DNA from: VRUE01 sp963699225
Lineage (GTDB): Bacteria > Actinomycetota > Thermoleophilia > Solirubrobacterales > 70-9
Reading direction: 5' to 3'
Length of the DNA: 64,000 nucleotides
NCBI GenBank assembly: GCA_963699225.1
Contig: OY969423.1
Coordinates: forward strand, 2,232,001-2,296,000
The notes beneath the pieces were generated by a model that ran no database searches, was not told the origin of the DNA, and worked only from the letters and a program-made list of their open reading frames with translations. Below are positions 7,949-16,918 of this stretch, in pieces (position 1 is the first letter of the stretch; every line of letters begins with the position of its first letter). The translations under genes and the position numbers were made by a program.

Positions 7949-9342
7949 CGTGCGGCCCGGGGCCTCATCGCACGGATCATGCCCACGATGCGCGCCGTCT
8001 CGTCGCGGACGAGGACCGCGGCCAAGGCCAGCCAAACGATCCCGGAGACGCAAAGGGCGGCGAGCATGCCGACGGCATCGTAGGGCGCCGGGATCAGCTG
8101 CCCGGCGGCAGCTGCGAGGAACGTGATCGCGGTTATGCGAGCGACCTTGCCAACGCCCCCTCGTACCAGCGGCTGGGTCGACGCCAGGAGGATTGCGACG
8201 GAGACGACGGTGCCGACCGACATCGCGATGCCGACCCCAGCCTCGTTGAAGTTGGAGACGAGGGCGGCGACCAGCAGAAACCCGACGGCGAGTTCGGCGC
8301 TGACGGCGAAGACCGGAGCGTTTGGCTTGCCCTCGGCCAGAAAATAGCTGTTGATCGGAACCGAAACGCTCGCAACCAGCATCATCGAGAGCGAGCCAAA
8401 CAGCACGATGTCCGTGGTGGGTAGCCATTCCGGTCCGAGCACGACGCTGATGAAGGGCTGGATCGCGCCCGCGATCAGGGCGAGGGGCAATCCGCAGACG
8501 ATCGCCACCTGCCCCAGCATGCCGGCCGTTCGTGCCGGCCGCTGCTCGCCCGACTGACTAAGGGCGGGCAGCATTACCCGGGCCACGGCCGCGGAGAGCG
8601 CGGTCGGAAAGGAGAACAGGCGCTTTGCCATCCCGTAGAAGCCCGCCATCGGGGCGCCGCCGATTGCACCGATGATCGCGACGTAACCGAGATCGCGCCC
8701 TAGGTACAGCATGCCGAGCACGCTGACGCGACTGCCGAAGCCGATCAGAGGCTTCACCCGCGACAGTTCGAAGCGTGGCAGGCGAGCCGCACCCGGGGTA
8801 AACCAGGCCACTCCCGCACCCAGCATCGCGCCGGCGGGCACGGCGCCGGCGAGGCTGAAGACCCCAAGGCCCGCCAATGCGGCCCCAAGGGCGAAGAGAT
8901 TGAATCCGATCGTGTCAGCCGCCTCGACGGCGGCGACTCGGCCGAAGCTCATCTTGCGGTCCAGCATCGCCAGTGGGACCGCCCGCGCCGCGTATATCGG
9001 CAAGGCGAGGAGTGTGATCGACACCACGCGAAGGACGTCTCCTGAGGCATCGAATACGGGCACGACCAGAAACGTTGCGACGAATACCGCGATGACGATT
9101 GCCGAGGTGACGATGAGTAGAAATCCGATCGTCGAGGCTTGAAGCGCGATCGAGGGCGTCTCCGGCAGGCGTACAAGTGCGGCGGGAAGACCGAGTTCGG
9201 CGACGTTTTGGCCGACGAGCTGAACCGACAGCGCGATCGCGAAGAGGCCGTAATCCGCTGGAGTCAACAACCGGGCCAGGACTATGGTGACCCCCGCCGT
9301 CAGCAGCTGGAAGCCGAGTGTGCGCCCCACCAGCACCGACAC
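7945..9342 (-). CDS. Wzx-type polysaccharide flippase (MOP superfamily), copy 2
   Basis: A 465-aa polytopic protein from GTG 9342. Its N-terminus LVGRTLGFQLLTAGVTIVLARLLTPADYGLFAIAL matches copy 1 at 970-2430 in sequence and topology. The frame remains open upstream with a peptide resembling the extra N-terminus of copy 1 (ALGQSAARG), but no ATG, GTG or TTG is available there, so GTG 9342 is used. It would flip lipid-linked repeat units for the second polymerase in this operon. Both neighbours are glycan genes, with an ATGA junction downstream. Confidence 0.88.
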   Translation of the reverse strand: MSVLVGRTLGFQLLTAGVTIVLARLLTPADYGLFAIALSVQLVGQNVAELGLPAALVRLPETPSIALQASTIGFLLIVTSAIVIAVFVATFLVVPVFDASGDVLRVVSITLLALPIYAARAVPLAMLDRKMSFGRVAAVEAADTIGFNLFALGAALAGLGVFSLAGAVPAGAMLGAGVAWFTPGAARLPRFELSRVKPLIGFGSRVSVLGMLYLGRDLGYVAIIGAIGGAPMAGFYGMAKRLFSFPTALSAAVARVMLPALSQSGEQRPARTAGMLGQVAIVCGLPLALIAGAIQPFISVVLGPEWLPTTDIVLFGSLSMMLVASVSVPINSYFLAEGKPNAPVFAVSAELAVGFLLVAALVSNFNEAGVGIAMSVGTVVSVAILLASTQPLVRGGVGKVARITAITFLAAAAGQLIPAPYDAVGMLAALCVSGIVWLALAAVLVRDETARIVGMIRAMRPRAAR

Positions 9343-9425
9343 GCCCCGCGCTGCGGATTGCCCCAGGGCGGCCCCATCGGGAGGCGCGGCTGCCTCGAAG
9401 TGCTCTATCTGTGGATCGGGCTCGA

Positions 9426-11678
9426 CTATTGGAGCGGCGGGGGGTTCGTGAGGCCAAACACCTTCAGGTGGGGCCCGCTCGCGCCGCGAGGGTCGACTTC
9501 ATAGATGGCGGTGGCGCCCTGGTGCGAGCCGATCAGGAAGTCGGTTCCGGGGGCGATCGAGCCTGAATCGTCGAGATCGCGCCGGATCGCGTCCCATTCA
9601 AAGCCAGACTCACCAACCAGGACATGCACCATGCTGTGATCCTCGTTCGGATCGTGGTGAATCAGCACGAGGTCGAGTCGTTCGCCCTTGAAGATGCGGT
9701 TTTCGCTTTTGTCGGGTAGGCCGATGATCGGCGCGATCTCGACCGACCAGGCCTTCGGGCCAAGTCCGCGATAGGGCAGTCTGGTCGCGTAGAGCTGACG
9801 ATGGAAGCCCGACTCGCCGGAGAGGATTTGCAGTACCGGGCGCGATTCGGGGTCCCCCCGGGTGATGACGAACAGATCCGGTTTTACTCCACCCCAATTA
9901 GCGATCATGAATTCCCTTGTGGTTCCCGGAGGAGGCGAGGAGAGTGGCGCCCGAAAGTTGAGTTGCCTGCCTTCTCCGCTCCAGGTGGGACTGACCGTGA
10001 TCGAGAGATTGTTGGGCAGCTGTTCGAAGGAAAAGAGCGCTTGCGCCCTCCACGGGGGCCAGTAGTTGATGTCGAATTGGGAGCGCCCCACAACTTGGGG
10101 AATCCTGATCCGCGCCAGATGTTCGACTTGCGAGAGGGGTTGGCCCGGGATGTAGCTGTGGACATCGGCCTCGTGACCGTGGCCGCTTACCCAGGCCAGC
10201 GGCTCGTTGTCGTTGGGACGGTCGCTGTTGGTCATCACCTGCTGCGCGCTGGCGACAGCGGCAGGGAGCTTGACCGACGAGAGCAGCGGGTACGGTTCCT
10301 TCAGCAGCGGTTGGATGATCAGCCCCGAGACAAACAGGATCACCACGATCCCGACGCCGGCGATGATCAGGCCACGAGCCAGCTTCTTATCGCCCCTTTT
10401 TTGCGGCGCCTCGCTCGCCGGCTTCGTGGAGTCCGAAGCCCCCGCACGTCTCCTCATCTGCTGGATTCTTCCCCATACACGCCCGGTGATGCCGGGGGGC
10501 GCTTCGGGATCTTCGGCAAACGCGCCGACGATCAGCAGAAGCGGAACAACCAGCAGCCAGTCGAGCTGCTGGGTCCAGAGGTTCGTGTAGAGGCCGAATA
10601 CGGCGAGATAGAGGAAGTAGGCAGCGGCCATGCTCCAGCGGAACGTCCGGGTCCGGACCGCCATCGAGAAAGCGCCGGCCGAAAGGAAGCCGCCCGCCGC
10701 GACGCCGGGGATCAATGCGATGAATCCGCCGTCGGCCCAGAGCGGTCCGGCGATTGTGCTCGTCACCCAAGGTGGTGTGATCGTCCCGGAGACATCTGAG
10801 ACGTTGCGGGCGCCGTGGAAGATGATGTTGAGACCGATTGCGTTGAAGGCCCCGTTACCGAATGCTTCTCCCGTTGGAAAGTGGCCGACCACCCCCTGCA
10901 GAGCGAGGAAGTTCGTCGTGATCGCCAGGTAGATCGGGATCAGCGGCTGGAGGAAGAACGGAGTGCCCGGAATGATTTCGCCGAACAGTTCTGACTCAAA
11001 CGGGTTGTAGGGGTTTTGCCGTGTACGCAGGTAAAAGCCGAAGACGACGGCGACGAAGGCGAGCAGTCCACCGGCGACGAAGATCGCCGTGCGCGGCCTC
11101 CCCCAGTAGAGCCAACGGGCGGCGATGGCAACGATCACCGGCAGCAGGACGCTGCCTCGACCCGCTTGCAGGGCGAAGCCGCCAACGGCCGCAAGTGCGA
11201 TCAGCAGCTCGAACCGGGACTCGCGGGCGAACAGGACACGGGGCCTGACGAGGGCCACGATCGCGGCGACGGTGAGGCCGTCGGTGAGGATGATCGTCGG
11301 CCCGCCCTGACTGAAGCGCAGCGTGCCGCCGTTGGGCGAGAGCAACGGGATGCCGCCGATCTTGGCGAACTGGTGGACGAGCTCGAGCAGGCCGACGACG
11401 AGGAGGGCGATCAGGATCCTGCGCAGCATTCGGCTCGCTTGGGGCTCGTTTCGAGTCGAGCTCGATTCGGTCTGCCTCAGCGCTAGGCCCTCGCCGATCA
11501 GGCCTCCCGCGAGGAAGGCGAGGGGAACCGCGAAGACGACGACGACCATGATCGTCGACCACGGCACCTCGCCGTTGAGAAGGCGGTATTGACTGAGCAG
11601 GGCGGCGAAGACCCAGGCGCCGGTGAAGGCGACCAGGGGCGACAGCAGCGTGCCGTTGAGCCTCGCGACGCTCCTCAT
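9426..11678 (-). CDS. O-antigen polymerase-like membrane protein with large C-terminal extracytoplasmic domain
   Basis: A 750-aa protein from ATG 11678, overlapping the upstream glycosyltransferase stop in ATGA. The first about 450 residues contain around ten hydrophobic segments separated by short loops, including a long loop with RTRQNPYNPFESELFGE, as in Wzy polymerases. A further helix near residue 470 (GLIIAGVGIVVILFVSGLII) is followed by about 260 soluble residues with WxP and aromatic-rich strands (INYWPPWRAQALFSFEQLP). That tail is unusual for Wzy and may bind glycan outside the membrane. Polymerase function is inferred from topology and position beside a flippase. Confidence 0.65.
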   Translation of the reverse strand: MRSVARLNGTLLSPLVAFTGAWVFAALLSQYRLLNGEVPWSTIMVVVVFAVPLAFLAGGLIGEGLALRQTESSSTRNEPQASRMLRRILIALLVVGLLELVHQFAKIGGIPLLSPNGGTLRFSQGGPTIILTDGLTVAAIVALVRPRVLFARESRFELLIALAAVGGFALQAGRGSVLLPVIVAIAARWLYWGRPRTAIFVAGGLLAFVAVVFGFYLRTRQNPYNPFESELFGEIIPGTPFFLQPLIPIYLAITTNFLALQGVVGHFPTGEAFGNGAFNAIGLNIIFHGARNVSDVSGTITPPWVTSTIAGPLWADGGFIALIPGVAAGGFLSAGAFSMAVRTRTFRWSMAAAYFLYLAVFGLYTNLWTQQLDWLLVVPLLLIVGAFAEDPEAPPGITGRVWGRIQQMRRRAGASDSTKPASEAPQKRGDKKLARGLIIAGVGIVVILFVSGLIIQPLLKEPYPLLSSVKLPAAVASAQQVMTNSDRPNDNEPLAWVSGHGHEADVHSYIPGQPLSQVEHLARIRIPQVVGRSQFDINYWPPWRAQALFSFEQLPNNLSITVSPTWSGEGRQLNFRAPLSSPPPGTTREFMIANWGGVKPDLFVITRGDPESRPVLQILSGESGFHRQLYATRLPYRGLGPKAWSVEIAPIIGLPDKSENRIFKGERLDLVLIHHDPNEDHSMVHVLVGESGFEWDAIRRDLDDSGSIAPGTDFLIGSHQGATAIYEVDPRGASGPHLKVFGLTNPPPLQ

Positions 11679-12592
11679 TGTCCCGTGGCGGGTCCAAGTC
11701 GGTAGCCGCGGGCGTAGCCCGCGCGAGTCATCGCCAGCCAAACCCGCTCGCGCACTCCCTTCGGCAGCGGCAGGCGAGCGAGTGCACCGAGCAGAGGGGT
11801 GGCGGCGCGCACCGCGGACCAGGCAAGGCCCCGGGGGGGTTGTACGCCGGGGTGGGGCCGGTCGGGCCGCAGGCGGTTATAGAGAGCGGCCGACTGGCCG
11901 ACCGCGACCGAGCGGCGCAGCGACTGCTCCGGTGTCGTCGGGTGATCGTGGAGGACGAGCAGCTCGGGGTGGTAATCGAGCTCGAGCTCGGCGTCGGCGA
12001 GGCGAACGCCAAGCTCGGTGTCCTCGACCGCGGCGGTCGGGAAGCGGACGTCGAAGCCGCCGACCTGCTCGAAGATCGTCCGCTTGAGCGAGGCGTGCGA
12101 GCTGTAGAAATGGCTCGCCGCGTCGACCGGGCCGGGCTCGAGCGCTGAGTAGGCGAACTGAGGGCCGCCGTTCTCGAGCCAGTGCATGAAGGGCGTGATC
12201 GGCTTGCGCGCGGTCCAGGTGATCCGTCCCAGGACTCCATAAGTCGACTCCGGCCGAGCGGTGTGCAGATCGAGGTGGGTGCGCAACAGCGTCTCGTCGG
12301 CCGGCTCGGTGTCATCGCCAAGAAAGAGGAGGAGCTCGCCGGTGGAGGCTTTGACACCCGCGTTGCGGGCCGCGGCGGGCCCCCCGTCGGGTTGCTCGAG
12401 CAGGCGGATGGCGAGGGTCGAATCGCCGGCTCGCCGCCGCACCTGCTCGACCGTTCCGTCGTTCGAGCCGTTGTCGATCACGATCGCCTCCAGCGTTGCC
12501 CCGTCCGCCTGCTGGGCCTCGAGCGCGTCAAGCGTCCGGGCCAGCGCTTCAGCGCGGTCCTTGGTTGGTATGACGACGGAGAGGGAGTTCAT
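11675..12592 (-). CDS. family 2 glycosyltransferase
   Basis: A 305-aa protein opening with LSVVIPTKDRAEALARTLDAL, then AIVIDNGSNDGTVEQV and LFLGDDTEPADE (acidic metal site, about residue 95), a GT2 pattern. FEQVGGFDVRFPTAAVEDTELGVRL supplies the ED motif seen in many GT2 enzymes of surface glycans. It overlaps both neighbours by ATGA junctions, so it is translationally coupled within the operon. The specific sugar is unknown. Confidence 0.9.
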   Translation of the reverse strand: MNSLSVVIPTKDRAEALARTLDALEAQQADGATLEAIVIDNGSNDGTVEQVRRRAGDSTLAIRLLEQPDGGPAAARNAGVKASTGELLLFLGDDTEPADETLLRTHLDLHTARPESTYGVLGRITWTARKPITPFMHWLENGGPQFAYSALEPGPVDAASHFYSSHASLKRTIFEQVGGFDVRFPTAAVEDTELGVRLADAELELDYHPELLVLHDHPTTPEQSLRRSVAVGQSAALYNRLRPDRPHPGVQPPRGLAWSAVRAATPLLGALARLPLPKGVRERVWLAMTRAGYARGYRLGPATGQ

Positions 12593-13413
12593 CGGGCGCC
12601 GCCCGCTCTAAGGCGCCGGGAGAGCCTAAGTAGCGGAGCGGCTATTGGCATTGCCCTGGCGTGATGAAGGCGAATGTAGCGTTCGACCGAGCGCAGGCGG
12701 ATCGCTTGCTGCTCACGAGGATCGATCTGGACAAAGGCCTCGGCGCCAACGTGGCCGACCTTGGCCGCGCCGGCGATCAGGTTGCGGTAGCCGGCGTCGT
12801 GCAGGCGCTTGGCCAGGTCGACGTCCTCGTACCAGAGGAAGAAGCCCTCGTCGAAGCCACCAAACGCTTCCCAGGTCTCGCGGGCGACGACGAAGCAGGC
12901 GCCCGAGGGCTGGCCGACCTCGGCCACCGCGCCCGGTGCTGGGCTTGGCTGCGGCCGCTCACCGAAGGAGCCGGCAAAGATCCGTGCCAGCATCGTGGCC
13001 GTACCGGGCAGCGCCGCGTGGTAGCGGTCGGTGTCGCCCCCGAAGACCGGGCCGACCATTCCGGCGCGCGGCTCCTGGCGCACCACTTGCGCCAATGCCG
13101 CCAAGGCGCCCGGCTCTGCCACTACGTCGGGGTTGCTGATGCAGACCAGCTCGGCGCTGCCGCTGCGCAGCGCCTGGTTAGCGGCGCGCCCATAGCCGAG
13201 GTTTTCCTCGCTCAGCTCGAGTCGCACGTTCTCTGGGCAGTCCTTGCGCAGCAGCTCGCGCTGCTCGGGACGCGAGTCATTGTCGACGATCGTCACCCTC
13301 ACCTCGACGCCCTCAGAGGCCAGATAGGCGCGTGCAGCGGCGATCGTCGCCTCGGCCGTGTTCCAGTTAACGATCGCGACATCGATTGCGGGCGGGGAGG
13401 CGTCCGGGCTCAT
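12589..13413 (-). CDS. family 2 glycosyltransferase, rhamnosyltransferase-like
   Basis: A 274-aa protein with IDVAIVNWNTAEATIAAARAYL, VTIVDNDSRPEQREL, ISNPDVVAEPGAL and FGGFDEGFFLWYEDVDLAKRL; the last block is the hallmark of WbbL/RfbN-type rhamnosyltransferases. It is the first gene of the minus-strand glycan operon. Only 29 bases separate it from rmlA on the other strand, so the two divergent promoters must be extremely short or extend into the coding regions. Confidence 0.9.
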   Translation of the reverse strand: MSPDASPPAIDVAIVNWNTAEATIAAARAYLASEGVEVRVTIVDNDSRPEQRELLRKDCPENVRLELSEENLGYGRAANQALRSGSAELVCISNPDVVAEPGALAALAQVVRQEPRAGMVGPVFGGDTDRYHAALPGTATMLARIFAGSFGERPQPSPAPGAVAEVGQPSGACFVVARETWEAFGGFDEGFFLWYEDVDLAKRLHDAGYRNLIAGAAKVGHVGAEAFVQIDPREQQAIRLRSVERYIRLHHARAMPIAAPLLRLSRRLRAGGAR

Positions 13414-13442
13414 CGTCGGCGCGACGATAGCCTTCCGGCGAC

Positions 13443-14519
13443 GTGCAAGACCTCAAAGGCCTGATCCTCTCTGGCGGGGCCGGGACGCGGCTGCGGCCGA
13501 TCACCCACACCTCGGCGAAGCAGCTGGTTCCAGTTGCCAACAAGCCCGTGCTCTTCTACGGGATCGAGGCGCTGGTCGATGCCGGCGTCACCGAGATCGG
13601 GATCATCATCGCTCCGGAGACCGGCGATGAGATCCGCGAGGCCGCTGGCGACGGCTCCGTCTTTGGCGCCGAGATCACCTACATCGTCCAGGACAAGCCC
13701 GCCGGCCTCGCCCACGCGGTCCTCACCGCGGAGGAGTTCATCGGCGGCTCGCCCTTCGTCATGTACCTCGGCGACAACCTGCTGGCCGACGGCCTGCGCG
13801 GCCTCGTCTCGACCTTCCGCGAGGAGCAGCCGGACGCGCTGATCCTGCTCACCCCGGTCGATGACCCGCAGTCCTACGGCGTCGCCGAGCTCGATGGCGA
13901 GCGCATCGTGCGCCTGGTCGAGAAGCCGAAAGACCCGCCCTCGAACCTGGCCCTGGTCGGCGTCTACCTCTTTGCGCCACCGATCTTCGACGCCGCCCGC
14001 GCGCTCGAGCCCTCCTGGCGCGGCGAGCTGGAGATCACCGAGGCGATCCAGAGCCTGATCGAAGAGGGCAAGACCGTGAAGTCGGAGGTGGTCAGCGGCT
14101 GGTGGAAGGACACCGGCCAGCTCGCCGACATGCTCGAGGCCAACCGGCTCGTGCTCGAGGAGATCGAGACCAAGATCGAGGGCGAGGTCGACGAGGCCTC
14201 GAAGATCGAGGGCCGTGTTGTGGTCGAGCCAGGAGCGGTCATAAGCGGTTCGGTCGTCCGTGGCCCCGCCGTGATCGGCGCCGGCGCCCGTATCGAGGAC
14301 GCCTACATCGGTCCCTACACCTCGATCGGCGACGACGTCTGCGTGCGCCGCTCCGAAGTCGAGCACTCGATCATCCTCAGCGGCTCGGTGGTCGAGGACC
14401 TCGGCACTCGCATGGAGGCGAGTCTGCTCGGCCGCGAAGTCAAGCTCACCCGCAGCGACGGCATGCCGAAGACCCTGCGCATGCTGGTTGGCGACAAGTC
14501 CGAGATCAAGATCATCTGA
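13443..14519 (+). CDS. rmlA: glucose-1-phosphate thymidylyltransferase, long type
   Basis: A 358-aa enzyme from GTG 13443 that condenses glucose-1-phosphate and dTTP to dTDP-glucose. GLILSGGAGTRLRPITH at the N-terminus is the nucleotidyltransferase signature, and VEKPKDPPSNLALVGVYLF a conserved substrate-site block. Residues about 245-320 form left-handed beta-helix hexapeptide repeats, characteristic of the long RmlA form found in actinobacteria and archaea. It heads the rmlA-rmlD-rmlB-rmlC operon. A TAGCCT (13428-13433) nine bases before the GTG could be a -10 for a near-leaderless message. Confidence 0.92.
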   Translation: MQDLKGLILSGGAGTRLRPITHTSAKQLVPVANKPVLFYGIEALVDAGVTEIGIIIAPETGDEIREAAGDGSVFGAEITYIVQDKPAGLAHAVLTAEEFIGGSPFVMYLGDNLLADGLRGLVSTFREEQPDALILLTPVDDPQSYGVAELDGERIVRLVEKPKDPPSNLALVGVYLFAPPIFDAARALEPSWRGELEITEAIQSLIEEGKTVKSEVVSGWWKDTGQLADMLEANRLVLEEIETKIEGEVDEASKIEGRVVVEPGAVISGSVVRGPAVIGAGARIEDAYIGPYTSIGDDVCVRRSEVEHSIILSGSVVEDLGTRMEASLLGREVKLTRSDGMPKTLRMLVGDKSEIKII

Positions 14520-14532
14520 TGAAGGTCCGGCG

Positions 14533-15387
14533 ATGAAGGTCCTGGTCACCGGTGCCGGCGGAATGCTTGGGCGCGACGTTGTCCTCGCCGCCGGCAATGC
14601 CGGTCACGACGTCGTCGGCTTCGGGCACACCGAGCTCGACGTCACGGATCCGGCAGCGCTTGGCGCGAAGTTCGAGCTCGAGCGACCCGATGTGGTGATC
14701 AACTGCGCCGCCTGGACCGATGTCGACGGGGCCGAGGAGTCTGAGGGGGAGGCGCTGTCGGTCAACGGTGGCGCCGCCGGCAACGTCGCCGCGGCCGCCG
14801 CCGCGGTTGGGGCCAGCGTCGTCTACGTCTCCAGCGATTACGTCTTCGACGGCAGCAAGGGAGCGCCCTACGTCGAAACCGATCAGACCGCGCCGCTCTC
14901 GGCCTACGGGCGCACCAAGCTCGCCGGCGAGGAAGCAACCGCGGCTGCCAACAAGCGCCACTTCGTCGTCCGCTCCTCCTGGCTCTTCGGCATCGGCGGC
15001 TCCAACTTCGTCGAGACGATGCTGCGCCTTGCCTCGACCCAGAACGAGGTCTTGGTCGTGCGCGACCAGGTCGGCTCGCCCACTTACACCTGGCATCTCG
15101 CCTACGGAATCGTCCGCCTGATCGAGGGGGTCGAGTTCGGCATCCACCACATGGCTGCCGGCGGCGCCTGTTCCTGGTACGACTTCGCCCGCGAGATCTT
15201 CGATCAGGCCAAAGTCGAGTGCCTGGTCCTCTCCGCCACCACTGACATGCTCGGACGACCTGCACCCCGCCCTGCCTACTCCGCCCTGGAGAGCCAGCGC
15301 GAGCACGCGATCGAGCTGCCGTCGTGGCGCGACGGTCTCTCCGCCTACCTTTCCCAGCGTTCCGCCGAGCAGGAGGCCATCGCATGA
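14533..15387 (+). CDS. rmlD: dTDP-4-dehydrorhamnose reductase
   Basis: A 284-aa SDR enzyme from ATG 14533 (MKVLVTGAGGMLGRDVV), 13 bases after rmlA. It reduces dTDP-4-keto-L-rhamnose to dTDP-L-rhamnose with NAD(P)H. Motifs include GAGGMLG, INCAAWTDVDGAE, SSDYVFDGSKGAPYVE and the catalytic AYGRTKLAGE. All are characteristic of RmlD. The stop overlaps the start of rmlB in ATGA, so the enzymes are produced from one transcript. Confidence 0.95.
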   Translation: MKVLVTGAGGMLGRDVVLAAGNAGHDVVGFGHTELDVTDPAALGAKFELERPDVVINCAAWTDVDGAEESEGEALSVNGGAAGNVAAAAAAVGASVVYVSSDYVFDGSKGAPYVETDQTAPLSAYGRTKLAGEEATAAANKRHFVVRSSWLFGIGGSNFVETMLRLASTQNEVLVVRDQVGSPTYTWHLAYGIVRLIEGVEFGIHHMAAGGACSWYDFAREIFDQAKVECLVLSATTDMLGRPAPRPAYSALESQREHAIELPSWRDGLSAYLSQRSAEQEAIA

Positions 15388-16367
15388 AGTTGCTCGTAAC
15401 CGGCGCCGCCGGCTTCATCGGCTCTACCTACGTGCGCCTGGCCGCTGCCGAGCACGAGATCCGCGTGCTCGACAAGCTCACCTACGCCGGCCGCCCCGAG
15501 AACCTGCCCGAGGGGACGGAGCTGATCGAGGGCGCGATCGAGGACCCGACGATCGTGCGCGAGGCGATGGAGGGCTGCGACGCGGTCGTCAACTTCGCCG
15601 CCGAGTCCCACGTCGATCGTTCGATAGACGACCAGGACGCCTTCGCCCGCACCCACGTGATCGGCACCGGCACCCTGCTCGACGCCGCCCGCGAGCTCGG
15701 CGTCGGCCGCTACTTGCAGGTCTCCACCGACGAGGTCTACGGCTCGATCGAGTCGGGCTCCTTCACCGAGACCTCGCCGCTCGACCCTTCCTCGCCCTAC
15801 TCGGCGACCAAGGCCGCCGGTGACCTACTGGTTACCGCCCACGTCCACACCTACGGCATCGACGCCTCGATCGTCCGCGGCTCCAACAACTACGGCCCGC
15901 GCCAGTACCCCGAGAAGCTGATCCCGCTGATCACGCTCAACGCCCTGCACGGCGACTCGCTGCCGGTCTACGGCGACGGCAAGCAGGTCCGCAACTGGCT
16001 CTACGTCGAGGACTTCTGCAGCGGCATCCACACGGTGCTGGGCAAGGGGGTGGCCGGCGAGGCCTACAACGTCGGCGGCCCCGACGAGTGCGAGAACATC
16101 GAGGTGATCAAGCGGGTGATCGAGCTGACCGGCAAAGACGAGTCGCTGATCGAGTACGTCGCCGACCGTCCCGGCCACGACCGCCGCTACTCGCTCTCCT
16201 CGGCCAAGCTGAAGGAGCAGCTGGGCTGGGAGGCCCAGGTCCACTTTGCCGAGGGGCTGGAGAAGACCGTCGCCTGGTACCGCGACAACGAGGACTGGTG
16301 GGGTCCGATCCGCTCCGGCGAGTACCGCGAGTACTACGAAAAGCAATACGGCAAGGCCCTCGGCTAG
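15384..16367 (+). CDS. rmlB: dTDP-glucose 4,6-dehydratase
   Basis: A 327-aa enzyme from ATG 15384. It forms dTDP-4-keto-6-deoxyglucose from dTDP-glucose, the second step of the rhamnose pathway. TGAAGFIGSTYVRLA binds NAD, NFAAESHVDRSIDD and VSTDEVYGSI are RmlB-specific blocks with the active-site Asp/Glu pair, and YSATKAAGD holds the Tyr/Lys pair. RGSNNYGPRQYPEKLIP is also diagnostic. It overlaps rmlD by ATGA and rmlC by one base. Confidence 0.96.
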   Translation: MKLLVTGAAGFIGSTYVRLAAAEHEIRVLDKLTYAGRPENLPEGTELIEGAIEDPTIVREAMEGCDAVVNFAAESHVDRSIDDQDAFARTHVIGTGTLLDAARELGVGRYLQVSTDEVYGSIESGSFTETSPLDPSSPYSATKAAGDLLVTAHVHTYGIDASIVRGSNNYGPRQYPEKLIPLITLNALHGDSLPVYGDGKQVRNWLYVEDFCSGIHTVLGKGVAGEAYNVGGPDECENIEVIKRVIELTGKDESLIEYVADRPGHDRRYSLSSAKLKEQLGWEAQVHFAEGLEKTVAWYRDNEDWWGPIRSGEYREYYEKQYGKALG

Positions 16368-16915
16368 TGCTGGAGCGCCTGCCGACCAAGCTCGACGGCG
16401 TCGTCCTGCTCGGGCCGACCGTCCACGGCGACGAGCGCGGCTTCATGGTCGAGACCTACCGCCGCGATCTCTGGGCCGAGCACGGGGTCGAGGTCGAGTT
16501 CGTCCAGCACAACCACTCGCGCTCCTCCAAGGGCACGCTGCGCGGCTTGCATTTTCAGACCGAGCCGGGCCAGGCGAAGCTGGTCCGCTGCCCGCGCGGT
16601 AAGATCTTCGACGTCGCCGTTGACCTGCGCCGCGACTCGCCCACCTACGGTCAGTGGGAGGGCTACGAGCTCGACGACGAGGCGCACCGCCAGCTCTTCG
16701 TCCCGGTTGGCTTCGGCCACGGCTTCGCCGTGCTCAGCGAGGTCGCCGACGTCACCTACCTTTGCTCGAGCACCTACGACCCGGCGACCGAGTCGGGCAT
16801 CGCCTGGGATGACCCCGGCGTTGGGGTCGAGTGGCCGGTGGACGGCCCGCTGCTTTCCGAGCGCGACAAGACCGCACCCACCCTCGCCGAAGTCGGCGAG
16901 ACGCTGCCTTTCTAA
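16367..16915 (+). CDS. rmlC: dTDP-4-dehydrorhamnose 3,5-epimerase
   Basis: A 182-aa cupin-fold epimerase starting at GTG 16367, whose first base is the last base of the rmlB stop (TAGTG). QHNHSRSSKGTLRGLHFQ contains the conserved RGLHFQ with the catalytic histidine, and VGFGHGFAVLSEVADVTYLCSS is the second RmlC block. It epimerises dTDP-4-keto-6-deoxyglucose at C3 and C5. A long in-frame extension upstream overlaps rmlB and is not used. With it the four-gene dTDP-L-rhamnose pathway is complete. Confidence 0.95.
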   Translation: MLERLPTKLDGVVLLGPTVHGDERGFMVETYRRDLWAEHGVEVEFVQHNHSRSSKGTLRGLHFQTEPGQAKLVRCPRGKIFDVAVDLRRDSPTYGQWEGYELDDEAHRQLFVPVGFGHGFAVLSEVADVTYLCSSTYDPATESGIAWDDPGVGVEWPVDGPLLSERDKTAPTLAEVGETLPF

Positions 16916-16918
16916 CTC

